Positions 8,944 through 16,703 of a stretch of DNA of 64,000 nucleotides are shown piece after piece. The DNA is from Comamonas testosteroni (GTDB lineage: Bacteria > Pseudomonadota > Gammaproteobacteria > Burkholderiales > Burkholderiaceae_C). The DNA is taken from assembly GCF_030505195.1 (NCBI RefSeq), contig NZ_CP129672.1, positions 3,258,501-3,322,500 of the forward strand, written 5' to 3'. Position numbers and translations under genes: made by a program. Positions within the stretch are counted from its first letter, which is position 1. Each line of letters opens with the position of its first letter. The notes under the pieces were generated by a model. The model was not told the origin of the DNA, did not search any database, and saw only the letters and a list, made by a program, of their open reading frames with translations.

Positions 8944-9927
8944 GTGAATCTGCCCCATCTCTTCTCTCGCACCGCTTGTGCCTTGTTGGCTGCAATCTGT
9001 GTGCAGGGCGCAGCCATGGCCCAGCAGCCGGACTTTCCGGCGCGCTCCGTCAAGCTGGTGGTGGCCAACGGTCCGGGCAGCGCTCCGGATCTGCTGGCCC
9101 GTCAGGTGGGTCAACTGGTGGGCAGGGACTGGAAGCAGGCCATCGTGGTGGAAAACAAGGGCGCGGCCGGTGGTGTCTCGGCCGTGGATTCCGTGGTCAA
9201 GGCCCAGCCCGATGGCTATACCTTGCTGGTGGGCGGCGACAGCGCCATCACCATCATGCCCAACGTGCAGCGCAATCTTCCCTATGACGTCAAGAACGAC
9301 CTGGTGCCGGTGACCAAGCTGGGCCAGTCAGACTTTGTGCTGGTGGCCAACCCCAGGAAGGGCTTCAAGACCTTGCAGGACTTTGTGGCCTACGCCAAAT
9401 CGCACCCTGGCAAGATCAACTACGCTTCCTCGGGCACGGGCGGTGCCCAGCATCTGGCCATGGAGCAGTTCAAGCAGCGCGCAGGCTTTTTCGCCACGCA
9501 TATTCCCTATCGCGGCGGTCCTCAGGGTCTGCAGGATGTGCTGGCCGGCCAGGTCGATGTGATGCTGATTGCGATCGCTCCGGCGCTCACCCAGATCCAG
9601 AGCGGCAAGCTCACGGCGCTGGCCGTGTCCGGCCTGCAGCGTCACGCCTTGCTGCCCCAGGTACAGACCCTGGCCGAGAGCTACAAGGGCTTTGAGGCCG
9701 GCGCCTGGTTCGGCCTGTTCGCACCCAAGGGCACGCCGGCTGCCGTGGTTCAGGCCATCGCCCAGGACACCGACAAGGCGCTCAAGGACCCCGAGCTGCG
9801 CAAGAGCCTGCTGCAGCAGGGCATCACTCCCGTGGGCGAGGGCCAGCAGGTGTTTGCCAGACAGATCAAGACCGAAGACGTGCGCGTGGCCCAGCTGGTG
9901 CGCAGCATCGGTCTGAGCGTGGAGTAG
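8944..9927 (+). CDS. Bug-family periplasmic solute-binding receptor
   Basis: Tripartite tricarboxylate receptor (TctC/Bug) of 327 residues. A signal peptide ends at AMA-QQ; then come the family motifs PARSVKLVVANGPGSAPD (ligand loop), VENKGAAGG and ADGYTLL-like QPDGYTLLVGG. The GTG start at 8944 is chosen because AAGGAG lies seven bases upstream. No permease partner is adjacent, which is normal for the expanded Bug receptors of Comamonas and Bordetella relatives. Ligand unknown, probably a carboxylate. The leader has unusual inverted repeats. Confidence 0.93.
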   Translation: MNLPHLFSRTACALLAAICVQGAAMAQQPDFPARSVKLVVANGPGSAPDLLARQVGQLVGRDWKQAIVVENKGAAGGVSAVDSVVKAQPDGYTLLVGGDSAITIMPNVQRNLPYDVKNDLVPVTKLGQSDFVLVANPRKGFKTLQDFVAYAKSHPGKINYASSGTGGAQHLAMEQFKQRAGFFATHIPYRGGPQGLQDVLAGQVDVMLIAIAPALTQIQSGKLTALAVSGLQRHALLPQVQTLAESYKGFEAGAWFGLFAPKGTPAAVVQAIAQDTDKALKDPELRKSLLQQGITPVGEGQQVFARQIKTEDVRVAQLVRSIGLSVE

Positions 9928-9942
9928 GCGAGACCGGGGTTG

Positions 9943-10043
9943 CTCCTATAAAAAGAGCTGCTTGCGCATGACTATCTTGAATTTCAAGGCTAAATACCTT
10001 TGAAATTCATGATGGACAAGCGAAAGCAGCTCTACTTTCAGGA
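9943..10043. repeat. Long palindromic low-GC intergenic repeat (TTTCA-core family, copy 1)
   Basis: Outer arms around AGAGCTGCTTGCGC and GCGAAAGCAGCTCT, and inner arms GAATTTCAAGG and CCTTTGAAATTC, fold a roughly 100-base nearly complete hairpin. The core TTTCA-N13-TTGAAAT recurs at 31341, 50166 and 51193. It lies between convergent genes (Bug stop 9927, ybeY stop 10074) and may act as a terminator. Confidence 0.75.
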
Positions 10044-10073
10044 GTGAGCGGCATGTGTGCCGCTGCCTGTACG

Positions 10074-10532
10074 CTATTTGGCGTAGGGGTCCTCGTAACC
10101 CATCTCCTTCATGATGTCGGTCTCGTAGGCCTCCATCTCCTCGGCGTCTTCCTCGCTGGTCTCATGGTCCCAGCCCTGGGCATGGAGCGTGCCATGCACC
10201 AGCAGATGGGCGTAATGCTCTTCCAGCGTCTTGTTCTGCTCCTGGGCCTCACGCTCCACCACGGGGGCGCAGAGCACCAGATCGGCCATCACGGTAGGCT
10301 CCTGCTGATAGTCGAAGGTCAGCACATTGGTCGCGTAGTCCTTCTGGCGGTACTCGCGGTTGAGCTTGCGGCCTTCCTCGGCATCGACGATGCGCACCGT
10401 GATCTCGGCATCCACGGCCAGCGCATGGCGGATCCAGCGCGTGACGCGGCTGCGGCTCAGCAGTTCGCGGTGGGCGGCGGCCTCGGTGCTGGGGCCGAAT
10501 TGCAGCGATAGTTGCAGTTGATTCAAGGTCAT
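10074..10532 (-). CDS. ybeY: Endoribonuclease YbeY, rRNA maturation factor
   Basis: Zinc-dependent RNase for 16S rRNA 3' maturation and 70S quality control, 152 residues. The diagnostic metal-binding motif [11 protein letters not shown] is at about residues 113-123, and the N-terminal half has the usual VTRWIRHAL...[16 protein letters not shown]. It follows the phoH-like gene (ybeZ) in the same direction, the normal ybeZ-ybeY order, but the 138 bases between them hold two repeat elements instead of the usual tight junction. Confidence 0.95.
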   Translation of the reverse strand: MTLNQLQLSLQFGPSTEAAAHRELLSRSRVTRWIRHALAVDAEITVRIVDAEEGRKLNREYRQKDYATNVLTFDYQQEPTVMADLVLCAPVVEREAQEQNKTLEEHYAHLLVHGTLHAQGWDHETSEEDAEEMEAYETDIMKEMGYEDPYAK

Positions 10533-10534
10533 TT

Positions 10535-10582
10535 TGGCTTTTAGCCCTTATGAAGCAAGCGCTAGTAGCTATGGGTTTTGAT
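10535..10582 (-). repeat. Short dispersed repeat (AGCTNCTNGCGCTTG family, copy 1)
   Basis: Read on the minus strand, AGCTACTAGCGCTTG is followed by six bases and AAGGGCT. The same layout occurs on the plus strand at 44569-44598 (AGCTGCTTGCGCTTG, six bases, AAGGACT). Low GC compared with the neighbouring genes. Confidence 0.6.
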
Positions 10583-10586
10583 AGCA

Positions 10587-10663
10587 ACTTACGCAAACAA
10601 GAATGCCACAACGGCCTGCCTCTTGCGGCAGCCGCCTTGCCTGCACCCGTTTTGCGCAAGTCG
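10587..10663. repeat. MITE-like 76-bp dispersed element, copy A
   Basis: Begins ACTTACGCAAAC and ends GTTTTGCGCAAGT, giving imperfect terminal inverted repeats. A closely matching copy lies in opposite orientation at 39818-39892: both contain ACAACGGCCTGCCT and GCCGCCTTGCCTG or GTCGCCTTGCCTG in the same order. It sits between ybeZ and ybeY, inside the expected operon. No transposase is encoded. Confidence 0.8.
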
Positions 10664-10670
10664 TGTTGAT

Positions 10671-11684
10671 TTAAAGCTCGTCGGCCGTGGGCAGCGAGCG
10701 GGTCGTGCGCGGGCTGCTGGCGCGTTGCTTGGGCGCCAAAGTGCCTTCGGACACGCGCCCGCGTGCATCGTAGGCGTCCACGATGCGGGCCACCAGCGGG
10801 TGGCGCACCACATCGACGCTGGTGAAGTGGTTGATGGAGATGCCCTTGACGCGCCTGAGCACGCGCTCGGCATCGACAAGTCCGCTAGGCGCTCCCTTGG
10901 GCAGGTCGACCTGGCTGACGTCGCCCGTGACCACGGCCTTGGCGCCAAAGCCGATGCGGGTCAGAAACATCTTCATCTGCTCGGGCGTGGTGTTCTGCGC
11001 CTCGTCCAGGATCACGAAGGCGTTGTTCAATGTGCGTCCGCGCATGAAGGCCAGCGGCGCGATCTCCAGCGCATTGCGCTCGAAGGCCTTTTGCACCTTC
11101 TCGTAGCCCATCAGATCGTAGAGCGCGTCGTACAGCGGGCGCAGGTAGGGGTCCACCTTCTGCGTCAGGTCGCCGGGCAGAAAGCCCAGGCGTTCGCCGG
11201 CTTCCACGGCGGGCCGGGTCAGCACGATGCGCTGCACGGCGCTGCGCTCCAGCGCATCCACGGCGCAGGCCACGGCCAGATAGGTCTTGCCCGTGCCGGC
11301 CGGGCCGATGCCGAAGCTGATGTCGTGACTGGCGATGTTTTCCAGATACAGCGCCTGGTTGGGCGTGCGGGCACGCAGATCGGCGCGGCGCGTGGTCAGC
11401 TGCGGTGCCGTCAGATTGGCTTCCAGCATCTCGACATCGCCGGCCAGCATGAGCTGAAGCGTATCCTCGGCAATCACGTAGTCGGCGATCTCATAGAGAG
11501 CCTGAAGCAGCTCCAGCGCTTCATTGGCCTTGGCCTTGGGGCCGTCGATCTTGAACTGCTCGTGACGGTGAGCGATCTTGACGCCCAGCGCGACTTCGAT
11601 GGTGCGCAGATGCGCATCCGCCGGGCCGCAGAGATGGGTCAGGCGCGTATTGTTATGGGGAGTGAAGGTATGGCGCAGGATCAC
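10671..11684 (-). CDS. ybeZ: PhoH-family ATPase (YbeZ)
   Basis: Cytosolic P-loop NTPase that partners YbeY in ribosome work, 337 residues. An N-terminal KH-like region (about 20-95) precedes Walker A GPAGTGKT at 127-134 and Walker [14 protein letters not shown]. The start is a GTG at 11684, with GAGAAA about ten bases upstream. It is divergent from ruvA with only 49 bases between the starts, so their promoters overlap. Confidence 0.92.
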   Translation of the reverse strand: MILRHTFTPHNNTRLTHLCGPADAHLRTIEVALGVKIAHRHEQFKIDGPKAKANEALELLQALYEIADYVIAEDTLQLMLAGDVEMLEANLTAPQLTTRRADLRARTPNQALYLENIASHDISFGIGPAGTGKTYLAVACAVDALERSAVQRIVLTRPAVEAGERLGFLPGDLTQKVDPYLRPLYDALYDLMGYEKVQKAFERNALEIAPLAFMRGRTLNNAFVILDEAQNTTPEQMKMFLTRIGFGAKAVVTGDVSQVDLPKGAPSGLVDAERVLRRVKGISINHFTSVDVVRHPLVARIVDAYDARGRVSEGTLAPKQRASSPRTTRSLPTADEL

Positions 11685-11733
11685 GCGGATAATTTCTCAA
11701 AAGAATCGCCGCACGGTGCGGCAAAGGATTTCA

Positions 11734-12309
11734 ATGATAGGCAAATTGACTGGAACGCTGCTGGAAAAAAACCCGCCCGAAGTCCTGGTGGACTGCGCTG
11801 GCGTGGGCTATGAGGTGCAGGTGCCCATGAGCACCTTCTACAACTTGCCCGCCAACGGCGCCAAGGTGGCCCTGCTGACCCATTTTGTGGTGCGGGAAGA
11901 TGCCCAGCTGCTGTTCGGCTTCGCAACGGCCCGCGAGCGTCAGACTTTCCGCGAACTCATCAAGATCACCGGCATAGGACCGCGCATGGCATTGGCCGTG
12001 CTCAGCGGCATGACCATCGATGATCTCGCGGACGCGGTATCGCAGCAGCAAGCAGGGCGATTGGTCAAGGTGCCCGGCATCGGCAAGAAAACCGCCGAGC
12101 GTCTGCTGCTGGAGCTCAAGGGCAAGATCGGCGCGGATACCGGTGCTCAGTCGCTGTTTGCCAATAACAACGAGCAAAACGATATCCAGCAGGCACTGAT
12201 GGCGTTGGGCTATTCCGACAAGGAAGCCTCGGCCGCCCTCAAGAAACTCCCACCGGATGTAGGGGTGAGCGAGGGCATTAAGCTCGCGCTCAAGGCTTTG
12301 ACCAAATAA
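11734..12309 (+). CDS. ruvA: Holliday junction branch migration protein RuvA
   Basis: DNA-binding tetramer that loads RuvB on Holliday junctions, 191 residues. It starts [14 protein letters not shown] as in the family, contains the helix-hairpin-helix motifs [15 protein letters not shown] and [19 protein letters not shown], and ends with the flexible linker and RuvB-binding domain III ([16 protein letters not shown]...). The frame is open further upstream to 11578, but the ATG at 11734 has AAAGGA six bases before it and gives the family N-terminus. Unusually, ruvB is not next but 2.3 kb away. Confidence 0.96.
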   Translation: MIGKLTGTLLEKNPPEVLVDCAGVGYEVQVPMSTFYNLPANGAKVALLTHFVVREDAQLLFGFATARERQTFRELIKITGIGPRMALAVLSGMTIDDLADAVSQQQAGRLVKVPGIGKKTAERLLLELKGKIGADTGAQSLFANNNEQNDIQQALMALGYSDKEASAALKKLPPDVGVSEGIKLALKALTK

Positions 12310-12358
12310 CTTCGCTGGCCTTGTGCCAGTCCGATCGTGAACTGCAGGAGAGCACGAT

Positions 12359-13924
12359 ATGCATGGGTGGAAACAGGGCAGACGCATTCCCTTCCGGTGC
12401 GCAAGCCTGGTGCTGGTGCTGGTGGTGCTGACGGCTTGCGGCGGCGGCGGGGGGGGAGGCAGTGCTCCGGACCCTGGTCCCGGCACTGGCGCAGGGGGCG
12501 CAGGAGGCAATGGTGCGATCATTGGCGGCTCGCCAGAGATCAGTCCCCCTTCGGGGCCGCCCACGGCCAATGTGCTGGATTCACTGGTCGTGCCTGCTGC
12601 CCAGGCTGCGGCGGCAACCAAAGGCGTGGCGGTGGCATCCGTGGCGGTGCGGCCCAAGGCCGTCAGCCTGGCATTGCCGCAGTGGAGCGACGCACCTTCG
12701 CCGGTCATGCCCATGCCCGGCCTGCCCATGCAGATCGGGGCGCCGCGCGAGCTGTCTTTGCTGCAGTCCGCAGGCGATATGGCGCGCACGCTGAACTGGT
12801 CCCAGGCCCCGGAGGGCGGTCAGGTGGCGGCGATCAGCATCACCTCGGCCGGCGCCCATGGCCTGCGGCTGGGCCTGGTGGTCGATGCCATGCCCGATGC
12901 CGCCGAACTCAGGCTGTACCGCAAGGATCGCAGCAAGACCGGGTTCGTGACCACGGGCCAGGCCATCAACGAGGCCATTGCGCGCAACCGCCGCGTCGAC
13001 GGCGACACCCGGGCGGCCGGCATCTGGTGGACCCCCGATCTGGGAGCCGATGAGGTCACGCTGGAGATTGCACTGCCTGCGGGATTGCCGACATCGCAGC
13101 TGCGCATTGCCATTCCCACGCTCACCCATGCCTATGTCAACCTGGCCCTGCCCACGGAGCTGGAGCTGCGCGATAGCCTCGTGCCCAGAAATGTGGGCGA
13201 TGCCGCGGGTTGCGAGCTCGATGCCAGCTGCGCCGATCAGTACGCCACCGAGCGCAATGCCGTGGCGCGCATGACCTATGTGGGCTCCGACAACCGCTAC
13301 TACTACTGCACGGGCTCCTTGCTGAACAACACGCGGCGCGATTTGACGCCGTATTTCCTGTCGGCCAATCACTGCATCTCGACCCAGGCATCGGCCACCT
13401 CGCTGCGCACGGACTGGTTCTTCCGCTCGGCCAGCTGCAACAGCTTCGAGCCCAGTGCCCAGACCACGGCGCTGCAGCGCGGTGCCACCTTGCTGTATGC
13501 GACGGCGGCGCACGATGCCACGCTGATGCGGCTCAATGACGCAGCGCCCGCTGGTGCGACGCTGGCCGGCTGGGATGCGAGAGGAACGGCAGTGACGGGG
13601 ACGGCCATCTACGGCCTGCATCACCCGCAGGGCGATTTGCTCAAATACAGCGAAGGCCAGGTGCAGAGCTACCGAAACTGCAGCTTGAGCGCCGGCAGCA
13701 TCACCTGCGACCCAGGCAATGCCCAGAGCGATTTCGTGAACGTCGGCTGGAGCAAGGGCGTGACCGAAGGCGGCAGCAGCGGCTCGGCCATGTTTGCGGG
13801 CGGACGCGTCGTGGGCACGTTGTCCGGCGGCAGCAGCTCGTGCACGGTCAGCGGCGGCTCCGACGTCTACAGCCGCTTCGACCGCACCTTCAGCAGCCAG
13901 ATCGGGAACTGGCTGGCGCAGTGA
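12359..13924 (+). CDS. Trypsin-like serine protease lipoprotein (lysyl-endopeptidase-like)
   Basis: A 521-residue exported lipoprotein: the signal peptide ends in the lipobox LTAC with Cys27, followed by a run of glycines encoded with an eight-G tract. The C-terminal 220 residues form a chymotrypsin-fold protease with His338 in FLSANHC, Asp386 in AAHDATLMRL and Ser474 in GGSSGSAMF. The layout around the His and Ser resembles Achromobacter-type lysyl endopeptidases. The region 60-290 is a probable propeptide or beta-domain without a recognised family. The lipid anchor suggests it acts at the outer membrane. It sits between ruvA and ruvB but has its own ribosome site (CAGGAG). Confidence 0.85.
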   Translation: MHGWKQGRRIPFRCASLVLVLVVLTACGGGGGGGSAPDPGPGTGAGGAGGNGAIIGGSPEISPPSGPPTANVLDSLVVPAAQAAAATKGVAVASVAVRPKAVSLALPQWSDAPSPVMPMPGLPMQIGAPRELSLLQSAGDMARTLNWSQAPEGGQVAAISITSAGAHGLRLGLVVDAMPDAAELRLYRKDRSKTGFVTTGQAINEAIARNRRVDGDTRAAGIWWTPDLGADEVTLEIALPAGLPTSQLRIAIPTLTHAYVNLALPTELELRDSLVPRNVGDAAGCELDASCADQYATERNAVARMTYVGSDNRYYYCTGSLLNNTRRDLTPYFLSANHCISTQASATSLRTDWFFRSASCNSFEPSAQTTALQRGATLLYATAAHDATLMRLNDAAPAGATLAGWDARGTAVTGTAIYGLHHPQGDLLKYSEGQVQSYRNCSLSAGSITCDPGNAQSDFVNVGWSKGVTEGGSSGSAMFAGGRVVGTLSGGSSSCTVSGGSDVYSRFDRTFSSQIGNWLAQ

Positions 13925-13951
13925 TGGAGGGCCGGGCCAGGCCGGGCAGGG

Positions 13952-14485
13952 CTATTTCCCCTGCAACTGCCTGACGGCTGCCTTGGTCTGCTCCACATGG
14001 GCCAGCGGGTCGCTGCTGACAAGGGCGAACTTCACCTTGCCGTCCTGGCCCACCACATAGGAGATGCGGTCGGCCATGGCCGGGTTGGCGGCAGCCCCCG
14101 CGTCATAGGCCTTGATGGTGCGGGCCTTAGGGTCCGAGGCCACGGCAAACTGGTCGCGGCAAGCCTCGGTGGAAAAGCGCTTGAGGGTGTCGATATCGTC
14201 ATGCGACATGCCCACTACCGTGGCCTTCATGGCGGCGAACTGGGGCGTGGCTTCGGCAAAGGCATGGGCTTCCAGCGTGCAGCCCTGGGTGAAGGCCTTG
14301 GGGAAGAAATACAGCACCACCGGCCCCTTTTTGAGCGCCTCGGTCATATCGAAGTCAAAGGCCTTGCCGGCCACGGCGGCGGGCGTCTTGAAGCTCGGGG
14401 CCGCATCGCCGGGCTTGAGCGCGGCCTGGGCCGAGACGGACAGGCAAAACAGGGCGGCCGTGCAGGCCAGGGTGTGAATACGCAT
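13952..14485 (-). CDS. Exported BCP-type peroxiredoxin
   Basis: Thiol peroxidase of 177 residues with a cleavable signal peptide (MRIHTLACTAALF to SAQA-AL), so it acts in the periplasm, whereas most BCP enzymes are cytosolic. The peroxidatic Cys69 lies in FPKAFTQGCTLEAHAF (the PxxxTxxC motif), and Cys109 in TEACRD may be the resolving residue. Convergent with the protease lipoprotein and divergent from ruvB. Confidence 0.9.
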   Translation of the reverse strand: MRIHTLACTAALFCLSVSAQAALKPGDAAPSFKTPAAVAGKAFDFDMTEALKKGPVVLYFFPKAFTQGCTLEAHAFAEATPQFAAMKATVVGMSHDDIDTLKRFSTEACRDQFAVASDPKARTIKAYDAGAAANPAMADRISYVVGQDGKVKFALVSSDPLAHVEQTKAAVRQLQGK

Positions 14486-14628
14486 GAAAAAGCTCCTGAG
14501 GTCTTTGCCGCCATTGTGCGCAAAGCCCGGGGCCGAGCGTCCAGCCGCCTGTGCTGCAACTGTGGGATTTTGTTTTTCCCTGTATTTTTAATCAGTGCTT
14601 CGGCCGTGCTTGGGGCACAATTGCCGCC

Positions 14629-15726
14629 ATGACGATTCATGTGGACGAATTTGCGGCCAGCCCCGCACCTGCACGCAAGGCCAGAAGCGCGGCCGCCGAC
14701 CCCGAGGCGGCAGCGCCGCGCATGGTCTCGGCCGGGCATTCGTCCCAGGGCGAAGAGGCGCTGGAACGCGCTCTGCGCCCCAAGCTGCTCGACGAATATG
14801 TGGGCCAGGCCAAGGCGCGCGAGCAGCTCGAGATCTTTATCGGTGCCGCCAAGAAGCGCAGCGAGGCCCTCGATCATGTGCTGCTGTTCGGCCCGCCGGG
14901 CCTGGGCAAGACCACGCTGAGCCACATCATCGCGGCCGAGCTGGGCGTGAACCTGCGCCAGACCAGCGGCCCGGTGCTGGAAAAACCCAAGGATCTGGCG
15001 GCGCTGCTCACCAATCTCGAGCCCAACGATGTGCTGTTCATCGACGAGATTCACCGCCTGAGTCCGGTGGTCGAGGAAATCCTCTATCCGGCGCTGGAGG
15101 ACTACCAGATCGACATCATGATCGGCGAAGGCCCGGCCGCACGCTCCATCAAGCTTGACCTGCAACCCTTCACGCTGGTGGGCGCAACCACGCGCGCCGG
15201 CATGCTCACCAACCCGCTGCGCGACCGTTTCGGCATTGTGGCGCGGCTGGAGTTCTACAGCTCGGAGGAGCTCTCGCGCATCGTAAAGCGCAGCGCAGGC
15301 TTGCTCAAGGCACCGATTGACGAGGAAGGCTGCTTCGAGATCGCACGCCGCTCGCGCGGCACGCCGCGCATTGCCAACCGCCTGCTGCGCCGCGTGCGCG
15401 ACTATGCCGATGTCAAGGGCGACGGCCGCATCACGCGCGAGATTGCCGACAAGGCGCTGGCCATGCTCGATGTGGACCCTCAGGGCTTTGACATCATGGA
15501 CCGCAAGCTGCTCGAGGCGGTGGTGCATCGCTTCGATGGCGGCCCGGTCGGCCTCGACAATATCGCCGCGAGCATCGGCGAGGAGTCGGGCACCATCGAG
15601 GATGTGATCGAGCCCTATCTGATCCAGCAGGGCTTTTTGCAGCGTACGCCGCGCGGGCGCATGGCCACGCAGGCCGCCTACCGGCATCTGGGCCTGCAGG
15701 CCCCCGCAGACGATTCGGCCACGTAA
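14629..15726 (+). CDS. ruvB: Holliday junction branch migration ATPase RuvB
   Basis: Hexameric AAA+ motor that works with RuvA, 365 residues. Walker A GPPGLGKT is at 88-95, Walker B DEIH at 139-142, sensor 1 in VGATTRAG, and the C-terminal winged helix in [17 protein letters not shown]. The frame extends upstream to 14551, but the ATG at 14629 gives the normal N-terminus. Its own promoter must lie in the 143 bases shared with the divergent peroxiredoxin, since ruvA is 2.3 kb away. Confidence 0.96.
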   Translation: MTIHVDEFAASPAPARKARSAAADPEAAAPRMVSAGHSSQGEEALERALRPKLLDEYVGQAKAREQLEIFIGAAKKRSEALDHVLLFGPPGLGKTTLSHIIAAELGVNLRQTSGPVLEKPKDLAALLTNLEPNDVLFIDEIHRLSPVVEEILYPALEDYQIDIMIGEGPAARSIKLDLQPFTLVGATTRAGMLTNPLRDRFGIVARLEFYSSEELSRIVKRSAGLLKAPIDEEGCFEIARRSRGTPRIANRLLRRVRDYADVKGDGRITREIADKALAMLDVDPQGFDIMDRKLLEAVVHRFDGGPVGLDNIAASIGEESGTIEDVIEPYLIQQGFLQRTPRGRMATQAAYRHLGLQAPADDSAT

Positions 15727-15823
15727 GCGCTGCCGCTAAAACCGGCGTGGCCAAGAGCTGGCATGGCCAAGGCCAGAGACGCCGAGCAAGAGCCGCCTCG
15801 CGGCGGGGCCGCCTAGGCGAGGG

Positions 15824-15846
15824 CGTCGTCCCCCTTGGGGGCGACG
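15824..15846. terminator. GC-rich hairpin downstream of ruvB
   Basis: CGTCGTCCCCC pairs with GGGGGCGACG across a two-base loop with one bulge. It lies between the convergent ruvB and mgtC-like genes. There is no U-tract, so it may be a structural repeat rather than a classical terminator. Confidence 0.5.
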
Positions 15847-15878
15847 TGCAACGGGAGGCCGCGCAGCGGCTCAGGGGG

Positions 15879-16598
15879 TCAATTATTCTGCGGTCCGGCG
15901 CTCCAGAACGCCTGCAGCACGCCCGGCAGTGTTTCGATCTGCGTGACCACCTGATCCAGCTCCTCGGCATGCACGGCCGTGGCGAACAGCTCGGCCTCGA
16001 TTTCGGTGTTGTGCGGCGGGATCTCGTGCTTTTCGACTGCGCGCACCGGGTAGTTGGCCGCCTCCAGCAGCTCCTGCATGCCCTCGCGCACATCGGCCTG
16101 GGCCTCCTGGCCGCAGATCACGTAGACATAGTAGGTAGCCTCGCTGGCATGCTCGGCCACAGGGTGGCGGTTGATGTAGTTGACCACGGGGCGCAGCAAG
16201 GTGTTGCTGGCCAGCACGAACAAGGTGGCAATGCCGGCCTCGGGCAGCAGACCGGCGCCCGCGCAGGCGCCCACGGCGGCCGAGCCCCACAGCGTGGCGG
16301 CGGTGTTCAGTCCCGTGATGTTGGCGCCTTCCTTCATGATGGCGCCCGCGCCCAGAAAGCCCACGCCCGAGACCACATAGGAGATGACGCGCGTGGCCCC
16401 GTCCGCTCCCGAGACGCGCATGGCCAGGTCGACGAACACGGCCGCGCCCACGGCCACCAGGGTATTGGTGCGCAGGCCCGCCGTGCGCTGGCGTATCTGG
16501 CGCTCAAGGCCGATGATGCTGCCGCAGACAAAGGCCACGACAAGACACAGCACCGTGTTCAGCGTGGCGAGCAGATTGAAGTTCTGTAGGGATTGCAT
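15879..16598 (-). CDS. MgtC/SapB-family membrane protein
   Basis: Inner-membrane protein with about five hydrophobic segments in residues 5-135 and a C-terminal ACT-like cytosolic domain (about 155-235). Family hallmarks are GSIIGLERQIRQRTAGLRTNTLVAVGAA and VVSGVGFLGAGAIMKEG. MgtC proteins adjust growth in low magnesium and may modulate the F1Fo ATPase. An in-frame ATG at 16649 would add 17 residues; the start at 16598 matches the short N-terminus of the family. It lies 105 bases after mgtA on the same strand, recalling the mgtCB arrangement of Salmonella in reversed order. Confidence 0.9.
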   Translation of the reverse strand: MQSLQNFNLLATLNTVLCLVVAFVCGSIIGLERQIRQRTAGLRTNTLVAVGAAVFVDLAMRVSGADGATRVISYVVSGVGFLGAGAIMKEGANITGLNTAATLWGSAAVGACAGAGLLPEAGIATLFVLASNTLLRPVVNYINRHPVAEHASEATYYVYVICGQEAQADVREGMQELLEAANYPVRAVEKHEIPPHNTEIEAELFATAVHAEELDQVVTQIETLPGVLQAFWSAGPQNN

Positions 16599-16703
16599 GA
16601 AGTTCTGATTGTTATTGCCGATGGATCGGTGTTTGGGTTCATGAAACATGCGGCCCGGGCTGGCGCGCCTGCCCCGCAGGGCAGACGCGAAGCGGCCCGC
16701 AGC

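Noticed and set aside
11578..11733. N-terminal extension of RuvA
   Set aside because: Overlaps the phoH-like gene on the other strand, reads as Arg-rich random sequence, and the family start with a ribosome site lies at 11734.
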